Shown: positions 1 through 9,463, numbered from the stretch's first letter. The stretch: DNA of 23,827 bases from an uncultured Microbacterium sp. (GCF_937927635.1 NZ_CALBRW010000029.1:1-23827), one strand, 5' to 3'. The notes: generated from the letters alone by a model not told the origin. Numbers and translations are program-made.

Positions 1-5
1 GGCGC

Positions 6-782
6 TCATCGGTGCTGGAAGTGAGGGGGGCGCTTCTCGCGGAAGGCGGCCATCCCCTCCTTCTGGTCTGCGGTGTCGAACAGCGAGGCGAAGGTCTCCT
101 TCTCGACGGCGAGTCCCGCCTCGAGAGTGGTCTCCATCGCGGCATCCAGCGTCTTCTTGGCCGCGTACAGCGACGGCAGCGACTTGGACGCGATGGTGTC
201 GGCGAGCTTCGTCGCCTCGTCCAGCAGATCGGATGCCGGCACCACTCGCGACACGAGACCGATCCGCTCCGCCTCGTCGGCCTTGACGAGCCGACCCGAC
301 AGGATCAGCTCGGCGGCCTTGTAGTAGCCCACCGCGCGGATGAGCCGCTGCGTGCCGCCCATGCCCGGCACGACGCCGAGGTTGATCTCGGGCTGGCCGA
401 ACACGGCGTTGTCGCCGGCGAGGATGATGTCGCACATCATCGCCAGCTCGCACCCGCCGCCCAGGGCGTAGCCGCTGACGGCGGCGATCACGGGCGTGCG
501 GACGGCGGCGAAGCGCGTCCACGCGCCGAAGTGGTCGGTCTCGAGCATCTCGGAGCCGGTCTTCGACTCCATCTCCTTGATGTCGGCGCCCGCGGCGAAG
601 GCCTTCTCGGAGCCCGTCACGACGATCGCGCCGATGCCGTCATCCGCATCGAAGGCGGATGCCGCATCCGCGACCTCCCGGGAGACCTGGCTGTTCAGAG
701 CGTTCAGCGCCTGCGGCCTGTTGAGGGTGATCCAGCCCACCCGTCCTCGTTGTTCGACGAGGATCGTCTCGTACTCGGCCAT
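6..782 (-). CDS. Enoyl-CoA hydratase (crotonase family)
   Basis: This 258-residue protein is a full-length crotonase-fold enzyme that adds water to trans-2-enoyl-CoA thioesters in the cytoplasm. Both family glutamates are visible: Glu112 in GGGCELAMMCD and Glu132 in FGQPEINLGVVPGMGG. The oxyanion-hole segment AFAAGADIKEM lies near residues 61-71. I chose the ATG at 782 over one nine codons upstream because GGAGGGG sits about 10 nt before it and MAEYETI is the usual family start. It lies downstream of mmsB on the same strand, so methacrylyl-CoA hydration in valine degradation is a likely role, although general fatty-acid beta-oxidation cannot be excluded. The 3-hydroxyisobutyryl-CoA hydrolase that would complete the valine route is not in the window. 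Confidence 0.93.
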   Translation of the reverse strand: MAEYETILVEQRGRVGWITLNRPQALNALNSQVSREVADAASAFDADDGIGAIVVTGSEKAFAAGADIKEMESKTGSEMLETDHFGAWTRFAAVRTPVIAAVSGYALGGGCELAMMCDIILAGDNAVFGQPEINLGVVPGMGGTQRLIRAVGYYKAAELILSGRLVKADEAERIGLVSRVVPASDLLDEATKLADTIASKSLPSLYAAKKTLDAAMETTLEAGLAVEKETFASLFDTADQKEGMAAFREKRPPHFQHR

Positions 783-794
783 GTATGTGCCACT

Positions 795-824
795 CCCCTC
801 CAGCCGCAACGCTGCGGCCCCTCC
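795..824 (-). promoter_or_regulatory. Leader hairpin with duplicated Shine-Dalgarno-like word upstream of the hydratase
   Basis: On the minus strand GGAGGGG occurs twice, at 824-818 and 801-795. The two copies flank a 6-bp perfect hairpin, GCCGCA-acgc-TGCGGC on the plus strand at 803-818. The copy at 795-801 is correctly spaced for the hydratase ATG. The purpose of the second copy and the hairpin is unknown; a chance arrangement in GC-rich DNA is possible. Confidence 0.35.
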
Positions 825-901
825 AGTATCCCAGGTCGATGGCTATCGGGTTCCTGAGCGTTCATGATGGATCAGGATGCGACCACGTGCCGGGAGCCCC
901 C

Positions 902-958
902 TCGCGGGTCTCGAATCGCTGACTCACCCGCAGCGAGGCAGCCATTCGCGACCCGCGA
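902..958. terminator. Long imperfect hairpin between mmsB and the hydratase
   Basis: The 20-nt arms 902-921 and 939-958 are complementary at 18 of 20 positions and enclose a 17-nt loop. It begins 25 bp past the mmsB stop, so it could act as a terminator or an mRNA-stabilising structure ending the valine operon. Neither side has a T-run, so ordinary intrinsic termination is uncertain. Apart from this and the leader hairpin at 795-824, I see nothing in the gap 783-982. Confidence 0.5.
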
Positions 959-982
959 AAGGCAGTCAGGACCCGTGCAGCT

Positions 983-1870
983 TCAGACCTCGCCCGCGCG
1001 GATGTCGGTGATGATCCCGGAGAAATCCCGGCCGGCACCCTCGCCGGCGGCGAAGGCCGCGTAGATCTGCTGCGCCAGGCGGCCCATCTGCGCGTCGGTG
1101 GAGGTCTGCTCGATGGCCTGCAGCGCCAGCCCCAGGTCCTTGGCCATCAGGGCTCCCGCGAACCCGGGCTGATAGTCGCGGTTGGCGGGACTCCCGGGCA
1201 CAGGTCCTGGCACAGGGCAGTTGGTGGTCAGCGCCCAGCACTGCCCGGAGGCCTGCGAGACCACGTCGTACATGGCCTGGTGCTCGAGCCCGAGCCTCTC
1301 AGCCAGCACGAACGCCTCGGCCACCGCGATCTGCGAGATGCCCAGGATCATGTTGTTGCAGACCTTCGCGGCCTGTCCGAGGCCCGGCCCGCCGCAGTGC
1401 ACGATGCGCTTGCCCATCACATCCAGCAGCGGCTTTGCCGCCTCGAAGTCCTCGTCGGACCCGCCCACCATGAAGGCCAGCGTGCCGGCCTCCGCGCCGA
1501 CCACGCCGCCGGAGACGGGGGCGTCGATGTTGCGGTGCCCGGCGTCGATGGCCAGCTGATGCGCGGTGCGCGCCTCATCGACGGCGATGGTCGAGGACTC
1601 GATGAACAGCGTGCCGGGGGCGGCCGCCGCCAGCAGCTCGTCCTGGTAGGCGGCGATCACGTGCCTGCCCGCCGGGAACATCGTGATGACCACGTCGGCA
1701 CCGTGCACGGCATCCGCTCCGCTGGACGCGACGGGGATGCCGGCGGCCTTCGCCGCCTCGACAGCGGCGGGCACCAGGTCGAAGCCGTGCACCTCATGGC
1801 CGGCCTTCACGAGGTTGACGGCCATGGGCAGGCCCATGTGGCCGAGCCCCAGGAACGCGATGCGGGTCAT
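983..1870 (-). CDS. mmsB: 3-hydroxyisobutyrate dehydrogenase
   Basis: This 295-residue NAD(P)-dependent dehydrogenase oxidises 3-hydroxyisobutyrate to methylmalonate semialdehyde in valine catabolism. The N-terminus carries the Rossmann motif GLGHMGLPMAVNL (residues 8-20). DAPVSGG, the beta-hydroxyacid dehydrogenase substrate loop, lies near residue 115, and GLGQAAKVCNN near residue 170 contains the catalytic lysine. Length and C-terminal KDLGLA segment are normal for the family. The ATG overlaps the acyl-CoA dehydrogenase stop by 4 bp (ATGA), so translation is probably coupled. A related beta-hydroxyacid dehydrogenase is possible in isolation, but mmsA two genes upstream makes the assignment strong. 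Confidence 0.95.
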   Translation of the reverse strand: MTRIAFLGLGHMGLPMAVNLVKAGHEVHGFDLVPAAVEAAKAAGIPVASSGADAVHGADVVITMFPAGRHVIAAYQDELLAAAAPGTLFIESSTIAVDEARTAHQLAIDAGHRNIDAPVSGGVVGAEAGTLAFMVGGSDEDFEAAKPLLDVMGKRIVHCGGPGLGQAAKVCNNMILGISQIAVAEAFVLAERLGLEHQAMYDVVSQASGQCWALTTNCPVPGPVPGSPANRDYQPGFAGALMAKDLGLALQAIEQTSTDAQMGRLAQQIYAAFAAGEGAGRDFSGIITDIRAGEV

Positions 1871-3059
1871 GACGCACCGCCGCGCTGCTGGGTGGCCGAA
1901 CCCGATGGGCGCAGCATCTCGCGCCCGACGATGAGTCGCATGATCTCGTTCGTCCCTTCCAGGATCTGGTGCACGCGCAGATCGCGCACGACCTTCTCGA
2001 CCCCGTAGTCCTGAAGGTACCCGTAGCCGCCGTGCAGCTGAAGGGCCTTGTTGGCGATGTCGAATCCGGCATCCGTCGCGAAGCGCTTCGCCATGGCGCA
2101 GCGCATCGTGGCATCCGGGTCCTTCTCGTCGACGGCCTGCGCGCCGTCGCGCACCATCAGGCGCGCGGCCTGCAGTTCCGTGCGCATGTCGGCGATGGTG
2201 AACAGCACCGACTGCATCTCGGCGAGCGCCTCGCCGAACGCGACGCGCTCGTGCACGTACTTCACGGCCGCGTCCAGCGCCCAGGCGGCGCCGCCCAGCG
2301 AGCAGGCGGCGATGTTGAGCCGCCCGCCGTTGAGGGCGGACATGGCGATGGCGAAGCCGCGGCCCTCGTCGCCGAGCATGGCGGATGCCGGCACCCGCAC
2401 GCCGTCGAGGATCACCTGGCGCGTGGGCTGGGCGTGCCAGCCCATCTTCTTCTCGAGCGCGCCGAAGCTCAGCCCCGCGGCGTCGCCGGGGACGAGGAAC
2501 GAGCTGATGCCGCGCGCACCCGATCCGGGGCCGCCGGTGCGAGCCATCACCACGTACACGCCGGCCTCGCCGCCGCCGGAGATGAACTGCTTCACGCCTG
2601 TGAGCACGAAATCGTCGCCGTCGCGGACGGCGCTGGTGGCGATGTTCGCGGCATCCGATCCCGCCCCCGGCTCGGTCAGGCAGTATCCGCCGAACTCGGC
2701 CATGCTGGTCAGCTTCGGCAGCCACTGGCCGCGCTGGGCGTCGTCGCCGTAGGTGTCGATCATCCACGCCACCATGTTGTGGATGGAGATGTAGGCGGCG
2801 ACCGCCGGGTCGCCCTTGGCGAGCTCCTCGAAGATCGCGACGGTGTCGGTGCGGGAAAGGCCCGTGCCGCCGGACTCCTCCCGCACGTAGATGCCGCCCA
2901 GTCCCAGCTCGCCCGCACGGCGCAGGCTCTCGCGGGGGAAGACGTGCTTCTCGTCGCGCTCGATGGCGTACGGCGCCAGCTCGGCGTCGGCGAACTCGCG
3001 CACGGCGCCGAGGATGGCCTCGCGCTCCTCGGCGCTCACTCCGGTGCCGGTGACCATGG

Positions 3060-3063
<4 letters not shown>
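1867..3063 (-). CDS. Acyl-CoA dehydrogenase, probably isobutyryl-CoA dehydrogenase
   Basis: This 398-residue flavoprotein is a normal-length acyl-CoA dehydrogenase, catalysing alpha,beta-desaturation of an acyl-CoA with transfer of electrons to electron-transfer flavoprotein. CLTEPGAGSD (about residues 128-137) is the flavin/substrate motif, RVAFGEALAEMQ is the usual FAD-contact helix, LHGGYGYLQDY is the C-terminal signature, and Glu369 in LEGTNEIMR is in the position of the catalytic base. It sits between mmsA and mmsB with 4-bp overlaps on both sides, which argues for isobutyryl-CoA (ACAD8-like) as substrate. Substrate specificity is inferred from context. A second in-frame ATG two codons in is an equally possible start. 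Confidence 0.93.
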
Positions 3064-4595
<1,532 letters not shown>

Positions 4596-4721
4596 TGTGC
4601 TGACACTCCTCTGCGCCTTCTTTGGCACTGTGTTCATGATAATCGGTGTCCAGTGCAAATACTAGGGCTTCCTACTATCTCCCAGGATAGACGCTCGTCC
4701 ACCCCTGTCGCGCGCCTGCTG

Positions 4722-4735
4722 TGGACGATCGTCCA
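4722..4735. promoter_or_regulatory. Perfect 14-bp palindrome, candidate operator
   Basis: TGGACGATCGTCCA is self-complementary over its full length. It lies in the 265-bp divergent region between mmsA (minus) and the protease gene (plus). The half-site TGGACGA recurs on the minus strand just left of it (about 4695-4701). Such a site would suit a dimeric TetR-like repressor of mmsA, but no regulator gene is adjacent and the assignment is inference. I could not identify a convincing -35/-10 pair for either gene in 4596-4860. Confidence 0.4.
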
Positions 4736-4833
4736 GTCTTCGCATGCACTCCTTCCTTTGAACGGGCTGTGCACGCTAGACATTTACTCGTGCGCCCGAC
4801 CGGCGCACACCGATCGCAGCGACGCGGGACCCC

Positions 4834-4850
4834 TTCGCGCGCTGCGCGAA
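4834..4850 (+). promoter_or_regulatory. Hairpin directly before the protease ribosome binding site
   Basis: TTCGCGC-gct-GCGCGAA forms a 7-bp perfect stem with a 3-nt loop that ends 1 nt before GGAGG (4852-4856). The spacing of GGAGG to the ATG is only 4 nt. The hairpin could modulate ribosome access; this is inferred from position alone. Confidence 0.35.
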
Positions 4851-4860
4851 CGGAGGATCA

Positions 4861-7674
4861 ATGTCACATCCGAACACCCGCGCACGACGACGTGCCGCGG
4901 CCACGACATCAGCGTTCGCGCTGGTCGCCGCGGGCCTGGTGGCCGCAGGCCTGGGGCCCGCGTCAGCGGCCCCGGCCACAGCGGATGCCCCGACGGCACC
5001 CGCCACGATCGGCGCAGGCGAGTACTACATGAACTATGTGGCGCCGCGTGCCGAGAGCGCATTCGACCAGGCCGACGACTCGGCCATCGCCACGGTCAAG
5101 GGCAAGAAGGTCACCCCGTCTGCGGGCGCCGACGCCCTCGAGCGCGCCACCCAGACCGATCACAAGTACGCCCAGGGCAACCCGAAGGCCGCAGAGCAGC
5201 TGGCCAGGACCGAGGCGAAGGCGATCAAGACCGGCAAGAGCCCGAAGAACCTGAAGCACTCCACCAAGACGCAGCAGGCCAAGCTGCTGACGATCCTGGT
5301 CGAGTTCGACGGCACCGAGGACTTCAGCGACCTGCAGGTGCCGACCGCGTTCGGCGCGACCACCTGCAAGCCCGGTGACGTGCAGGGCCCGACCCTGCAC
5401 AACAACATCCCGAACCCGGCGGACGCCGAGCACGCGGACAACAACACCATGTGGGTGCCCGACTTCTCCAGCGAGCACTTCAACAAGATGCTGTTCTCCG
5501 ACGACGGCATCACCGAGCGCGTGCGCACGGACCTGACCGGCCCCGACGGCAAGCCCGGGTTCGACATCTCCGGCTACACCATGAAGAACATGTACGAGGA
5601 GATGTCCCGCGGCGCCTACACCCTCACCGGCGAGGCCACACCGTGGGTCAAGGTCAAGCACTCCGAGGCGTACTACGGCGCCACCGTGTGCCACAAGAAC
5701 GACCAGGGCGTCTACGAGGCCGGCCCCATGCAGGACATGCAGGGCCACCCGGACAACCCGCTCGGTCCCGGTCAGCTGCCCATCGACGCGGTCGCCGCGG
5801 TCGCCGCGCAGAACCCCGACTTCCCGTGGGCCGACTACGACATCGAGGATCAGGGCGACCGCGACGGCGACGGCAACGTGCACGAGCCCGACGGCGTGAT
5901 CGACCACGTCGTGCTCGTGCACGCCGGTGAGGACAAGTCCGGTGGCGGCGGAGCCCAGGGCACCTACGCCATCTGGGCGCACTCCTCCGCTGTCGCGGGC
6001 GGTGCGACGATCCCGGGCACGAACCTGAAGATCTCGAACTACATCGTGCAGCCGGAGGACTCCGGTGTGGGCGTGTTCGCGCACGAGTACGGCCACGACC
6101 TGGGCCTGCCCGACCTGTACGACACCTCCAACGCCGGCAACTCCGACATCGACTTCTGGGACCTGATGAGCTCCGGCTCGCACTCCGGCCCCATCTTCCA
6201 GTCGATGCCGACTCACATGGGCCTCTGGGACAAGTGGGTGCTGGGCTGGGCCGATCCCGAGGTCGTGAACCCCGGCGACCATACATCCACGATCAAGGTC
6301 GGCCAGACCTCGCGCCCGAAGAAGGGCACGAAGGACGGCATCAAGGTGAACCTGCCCGACAAGAAGGTCGTGCTGGCGGAGCCGCACAGCGGCACGCAGA
6401 TGTGGTACTCCGGCGCTGATCAGGACTGGGCCGACACCCGCCTGACCCGCACGATCGAGGACGTGCCCGCCGACGCGACGTTCTCGATGTGGAACAACTA
6501 CGTGATCGAGGACGACTGGGACTTCGGCTTCATCGAGGTCTCGACCGACGGCGGCCAGACGTGGGCCGAGCAGCAGGTGCGCGACGACGCGGGAAACCTG
6601 GTCACCACCGGTGACGACTACTCCGACCCGAACGGCCGGATGAAGGACTTCGGCGGCAAGAAGTACGGCCTGACCGGAACCTCCGACGGCTGGCGCCACG
6701 ACAACGTCGACCTGTCGGCGTACGCGGGGCAGAGCATTCAGCTGCGGCTGCGCCAGGCGACGGATGCCGCGTTCGAGGAGCGCAACTGGTTCTCGGACGA
6801 CTTCGCGCTGATCAGTGCGGGGACGACCGTGTGGAGCGATGACGTCGAGTCCGGCGACAACGGCTGGACCTCGACCGACACGACCTTCACCGACACGTCC
6901 GGCGCCGGCTGGCACCGCGACAGCGGCACCAAGGTGACCGCGCAGTACTACCTGGTGGAGTGGCGCAACCTCGACGGCTTCGACGAGGGCCTGAAGTACG
7001 GCTACACCACGGTCTACAGCGCCGATGCCTGGAAGGTGGAGAAGGTTCCGTACAACGCACCCGGTGCGCTGGTCTGGTACCGCGATGCCGCGTACGGCGA
7101 CACCAACCACGTGGCCTCGAACCTGACGAACCTGCCGAGCTACGGCGCGAAGGGCGGTCTGCTCCTGGTGGACAGCCACTTCGATCCGCTGCGCCGCACG
7201 GGCGCCGAGGCGGCACTGGACCCGTCCACGCTGAAGAACATCTCCAGCCGGGCCCAGTCCTCCAACGCGGCGTTCGGCCTGCAGCCGACGTACCAGTTCA
7301 AGGACTGCATGGTGGACGCGGACTACAACGAGGCGTGCACCACGCTCGCCCCGCAGGCGGCCGTCCCCACCTTCACCGATGACAAGGGCTGGGTCGCCGG
7401 CCTCGAGTTCCGCGACGGCTCGCTGTACAACCGCCTGCGCGACTCCTCCGTGGTCGTCCCCTCGGTGAACGGCGCGCCGTACACCACCCGCATCGTCAAC
7501 CCCGATGGCTCGCCGGCGACGGACCTGTACGGTCTGGACTTCGGCGCCGGCATCACCGGCACCGGCAACCCCGCCGACTCCGGCGTGGGCTACGGCACCG
7601 TCATCACGGTGAAGAAGTCGATGCAGAACAACACGGCGGCGCTCATCACGGTGACGCCTCCGCGTCAGGGCTGA
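4861..7674 (+). CDS. Secreted M6 family (immune inhibitor A-like) zinc metalloprotease
   Basis: This 937-residue protein begins with an arginine-rich n-region and a hydrophobic core (about residues 17-36) ending in an Ala-X-Ala site (ASA, then APA), a Sec-type signal peptide. A propeptide-like Lys-rich segment (about 75-140) precedes the catalytic domain. The zinc motif HEYGHDLGLPD starts at His408 and is followed by the M6-like DLYDTSNAG and FWDLMSSGSHSG (Met-turn region), so the enzyme should be an active metalloendopeptidase outside the cell. Beta-sandwich-like segments with DDWDFGFIEVSTDGGQTW follow, as in InhA proteins. It stands alone between a divergent operon and a terminator, so it is probably monocistronic. 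The substrate is unknown; nutrient protein degradation is the simplest idea. Confidence 0.93.
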   Translation: MSHPNTRARRRAAATTSAFALVAAGLVAAGLGPASAAPATADAPTAPATIGAGEYYMNYVAPRAESAFDQADDSAIATVKGKKVTPSAGADALERATQTDHKYAQGNPKAAEQLARTEAKAIKTGKSPKNLKHSTKTQQAKLLTILVEFDGTEDFSDLQVPTAFGATTCKPGDVQGPTLHNNIPNPADAEHADNNTMWVPDFSSEHFNKMLFSDDGITERVRTDLTGPDGKPGFDISGYTMKNMYEEMSRGAYTLTGEATPWVKVKHSEAYYGATVCHKNDQGVYEAGPMQDMQGHPDNPLGPGQLPIDAVAAVAAQNPDFPWADYDIEDQGDRDGDGNVHEPDGVIDHVVLVHAGEDKSGGGGAQGTYAIWAHSSAVAGGATIPGTNLKISNYIVQPEDSGVGVFAHEYGHDLGLPDLYDTSNAGNSDIDFWDLMSSGSHSGPIFQSMPTHMGLWDKWVLGWADPEVVNPGDHTSTIKVGQTSRPKKGTKDGIKVNLPDKKVVLAEPHSGTQMWYSGADQDWADTRLTRTIEDVPADATFSMWNNYVIEDDWDFGFIEVSTDGGQTWAEQQVRDDAGNLVTTGDDYSDPNGRMKDFGGKKYGLTGTSDGWRHDNVDLSAYAGQSIQLRLRQATDAAFEERNWFSDDFALISAGTTVWSDDVESGDNGWTSTDTTFTDTSGAGWHRDSGTKVTAQYYLVEWRNLDGFDEGLKYGYTTVYSADAWKVEKVPYNAPGALVWYRDAAYGDTNHVASNLTNLPSYGAKGGLLLVDSHFDPLRRTGAEAALDPSTLKNISSRAQSSNAAFGLQPTYQFKDCMVDADYNEACTTLAPQAAVPTFTDDKGWVAGLEFRDGSLYNRLRDSSVVVPSVNGAPYTTRIVNPDGSPATDLYGLDFGAGITGTGNPADSGVGYGTVITVKKSMQNNTAALITVTPPRQG

Positions 7675-7690
7675 GCTCAGTCCCTCGAGG

Positions 7691-7724
7691 AGCGCCGGTC
7701 CCGACTTCGGTCGGGGCCGGCGCT
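7691..7724 (+). terminator. Intrinsic terminator of the protease gene
   Basis: Two 15-nt arms (7691-7705 and 7710-7724) pair fully, with one G-T wobble, around a TTCG tetraloop, starting 16 bp after the protease stop. The T-tract is poor (only TTCAT follows), as is common in high-GC actinobacteria. It could also serve the convergent gene at 7752-8195. Confidence 0.85.
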
Positions 7725-7751
7725 TCATCGTGCAGGCGGCATGCGCGACTC

Positions 7752-8195
7752 TCAGAGGTAGTCGTCCGCATGCAGCTGACGCACGCCGCGTCCGTAGAGG
7801 GTGAACTGGGCGCGCAGGCGGATGCCGAGATCGGCGGCCTGCTCGGCCATGGCGCGCGCCCACGCCCGGTCGGCCTTGCGCACGGCATCCGCTCCGAGAT
7901 GCTCCCAGACCAGCACGACCTCGGCGTGGCCGGTGGCCTCGAGCAGGGTGCCGATGCGCTGCATGAGCAGGTGGGAGTGCGCGACCTCGCCGAGCTCCTC
8001 GACGCGCACGGTGTCGAGCGGGTCCTCCGGGTACCCGGCCATGGGCAGCAGCGGATCGGCCAGGCATCCGCGGTCGTCGATGAAGAGCAGCCAGACCTGC
8101 CGCTGCGTGGCGCGCTGCAGCACCAGGTGGATCATGTCTCGCAGCTGGTCGTCGGTGTGCAGGACGCGGTCCCGCAGGGATTCCTCGGTGTTCAT
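7752..8195 (-). CDS. Conserved-looking small protein of unknown function
   Basis: I do not recognise this 147-residue protein. It has no signal peptide or membrane segment, so it is probably cytoplasmic. It has an alternating helix/strand look: RQVWLLFIDDRG (about 33-44) and AEVVLVWEHLG (about 91-101) read as beta strands, separated by amphipathic helices. ATG 8195 is chosen over a GTG three codons upstream because AGGGTGG is well placed before it. The last residues HADDYL leave the stop 76 bp from the convergent protease stop. Codon composition is like the rest of the chromosome, unlike the cassette to its right. Coding status is supported by the length of the frame, third-position GC and the binding site. 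Confidence 0.75.
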   Translation of the reverse strand: MNTEESLRDRVLHTDDQLRDMIHLVLQRATQRQVWLLFIDDRGCLADPLLPMAGYPEDPLDTVRVEELGEVAHSHLLMQRIGTLLEATGHAEVVLVWEHLGADAVRKADRAWARAMAEQAADLGIRLRAQFTLYGRGVRQLHADDYL

Positions 8196-8255
8196 GCCGA
8201 CCACCCTGGCCCGTGCGGGCGGGGCACCGAGGTCGAAAAAGGCGATTGTGGATGG

Positions 8256-8275
8256 ATTCCGCGATTCTCCGGAAT
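8256..8275. repeat. Short inverted repeat upstream of the small unknown gene
   Basis: ATTCCG and CGGAAT form perfect 6-bp arms around an 8-nt spacer, about 60 bp upstream of the gene that starts at 8195. It may be an operator or a small hairpin; nothing else supports a function. Confidence 0.35.
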
Positions 8276-8295
8276 GTGCAGGAGGAGTGGATGCT

Positions 8296-8382
8296 GTGAC
8301 GGATCACTGACGCCGCTCGATCATGCCGGCGTGTCGATGTCCGACACGCCGCGGCTGCACACGAGCGTCAGTGATCCGTCAC
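8296..8382. repeat. Nested 87-bp palindrome
   Basis: The outer arms 8296-8313 and 8365-8382 are perfect 18-bp inverted repeats. Inside them, symmetric 13-nt unpaired spacers flank a second perfect 10-bp stem (8327-8336 with 8342-8351) around a 5-nt loop, so the whole structure is centred on 8339. Its right arm contains the TGA of the thiolase 3' remnant. It may be the original thiolase transcription terminator, a cruciform-forming recombination site or a regulator target. The inner word CGACACGCC occurs again at 8436-8444. Confidence 0.8.
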
Positions 8383-8421
8383 GAGAGGCGCTCGAGGATG
8401 AGCGCGTTCGCCATGCCGTCG
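8379..8421 (-). pseudogene. Remnant of a thiolase gene 3' end
   Basis: Read on the minus strand this encodes GMANALILERLS and a stop. That matches the C-terminus of the intact thiolase that ends at 9572 (GMANALILERL and stop), with one extra serine. Nothing upstream of 8421 continues the thiolase frame, so only about 12 codons survive. The sequence similarity is 34 of 38 bases to 9574-9611. It is probably the displaced original end of the thiolase gene or the scar of a tandem duplication. Confidence 0.7.
8384..8421. repeat. Direct repeat, left copy (candidate attachment site)
   Basis: This 38-bp segment matches 9574-9611 in the same orientation, with four substitutions. The two copies bracket the low-GC cassette, as attL and attR would after integration at a gene's 3' end. 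No integrase gene is seen between them. Confidence 0.65.
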
Positions 8422-8464
8422 CGAGTCCCACCAATCGACACGCCAGGCCCGACCATGCAGGGGT

Positions 8465-8953
8465 CTACTCGCCCTTGTCCTTCTGATACTGCCGTTCCAT
8501 CTGGACCTGCGTGTCGTGTCCAATGATCAGAAAATCACCGACAACCGTCGTTCCGTCGACAGCATAGACAGGAATCGTTCGATCGCTCGCGCCCTCATTC
8601 TCCTGCCAGCGGACAGCATCCTCTGGCGAGGTAAAAGATTCCATAGCCGTGGTTCCATCCGCTGCTTCCAACTCCGACTTCCTCACGAACCCTTCGACCC
8701 CGTTCTGAGCGATGACGGAAATCAGCTCAGGCTCTTCTCCCGGAGAAGTGGCTTGGCCCGCCGACCCGTAGGTCTGACCGTTCGCGTTCGTCGAGTAACG
8801 CTGCGCGACTGCAGAGGTGGATGGCTCGTCCGAGGAGCGGGCTTGCGGAGACAACGCACTGCTGACAATGAATCCAGCGGCTGTCATACCGACGACAACC
8901 AGCGTCATCGTCACAACCCTGAAAATCCGCGTCGCCATAAGCTGTTCAATCAT
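8465..8953 (-). CDS. Small membrane-anchored or secreted protein, function unknown
   Basis: This 162-residue protein starts with a hydrophobic helix (about residues 9-33) that is a signal anchor or uncleaved signal peptide, followed by a Ser/Thr-rich linker and an extracytoplasmic domain. Recognisable segments are NANGQTYGSA, VIAQNGVEGFVRKSEL and IPVYAVDGTTVVGDFLIIG. I recall this type of segment from other uncharacterised actinobacterial exported proteins, but no function is known to me. AGGGGG lies 6 nt before the ATG at 8953. It follows the gene at 8963-9427 with a 9-bp gap and is surely co-transcribed with it. Base composition is much lower in GC than the neighbourhood, and AGA/ATA-type codons appear, which suggests transfer. 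Confidence 0.8.
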   Translation of the reverse strand: MIEQLMATRIFRVVTMTLVVVGMTAAGFIVSSALSPQARSSDEPSTSAVAQRYSTNANGQTYGSAGQATSPGEEPELISVIAQNGVEGFVRKSELEAADGTTAMESFTSPEDAVRWQENEGASDRTIPVYAVDGTTVVGDFLIIGHDTQVQMERQYQKDKGE

Positions 8954-8962
8954 GATTGCCCC

Positions 8963-9427
8963 CTAGAGATTCACGCTCGTCGTCTTGAACGTGTAGAAGC
9001 TCTGATAACCGCTACCCGTCCACGCTAGAGACACTCCCCATGACCACCAGGAATTGCTCGAGTAACGATTGCACGACCACGCACTTGCAAATGCATTTCC
9101 AGAGTTGAACACATTGTTTCCCTCACAGCTCATCGGCCCACTAGGTGCATACCCCGTGAAGAGCCGCCCCCGAGACCCAGATATGCCGGTCTGCGAGGTC
9201 GAGGTGTAAGTCTGGGTGTTCGCCTGAACAAAGGAAGAATTCACGGTCTGAACTAGAGCTTGGTTGGTCCAAGTCCACCCCGCAGCGGTATAGTGCCCCT
9301 CACTAGAAAAGCTGTAGGCCGCGCTGGCCGCCGACGGCGCCAATGCACCAAGCGCTCCCACGACGAAGCATGCGAGCGCAATACGACCCTTTCGTCCTTT
9401 TTTTGAAGTCGTGGACATCCGCATCAT
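8963..9427 (-). CDS. Small secreted Ser/Thr/aromatic-rich protein, function unknown
   Basis: This protein of about 154 residues has a Lys/Arg n-region, a hydrophobic core and an Ala-Ser-Ala cleavage site near residue 36, a convincing Sec signal peptide. The mature part (about 118 residues) is rich in Ser, Thr, Gly, Trp and Tyr and has only two cysteines (MSCEGNN and WSCNRYS), which may form a disulfide. It ends in a pattern that looks like beta strands. ATGs at 9427, 9424 and 9418 are all possible; the one at 9424 has the best spacing (6 nt) from GAGGGGG. It is the first gene of a two-gene unit with its own promoter. A bacteriocin-like or surface role is conceivable, but no family was recognised. 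Confidence 0.78.
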   Translation of the reverse strand: MMRMSTTSKKGRKGRIALACFVVGALGALAPSAASAAYSFSSEGHYTAAGWTWTNQALVQTVNSSFVQANTQTYTSTSQTGISGSRGRLFTGYAPSGPMSCEGNNVFNSGNAFASAWSCNRYSSNSWWSWGVSLAWTGSGYQSFYTFKTTSVNL

Positions 9428-9463
9428 GTACCCCCTCGTACATCAGCTTCTATGTGGCATACG

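Noticed and set aside
4963..8307. 1114-codon open frame on the minus strand opposite the protease
   Set aside because: It is a shadow of the high-GC protease gene: low-complexity Val/Gly/Arg composition, no recognisable domain, and it runs through the terminator and the small gene at 7752-8195.
8379..8456. 25-codon frame (starting MVGPGVSIGG) that ends in the thiolase-like C-terminus
   Set aside because: It has no convincing ribosome binding site and its last 12 codons are the thiolase remnant. I treated it as part of the scar and not as a gene, though a short peptide cannot be fully excluded.
8963..9427. Lactococcin 972-type bacteriocin
   Set aside because: Size and signal peptide would fit, but the mature sequence does not show the family pattern, and no immunity membrane protein or ABC transporter gene follows.
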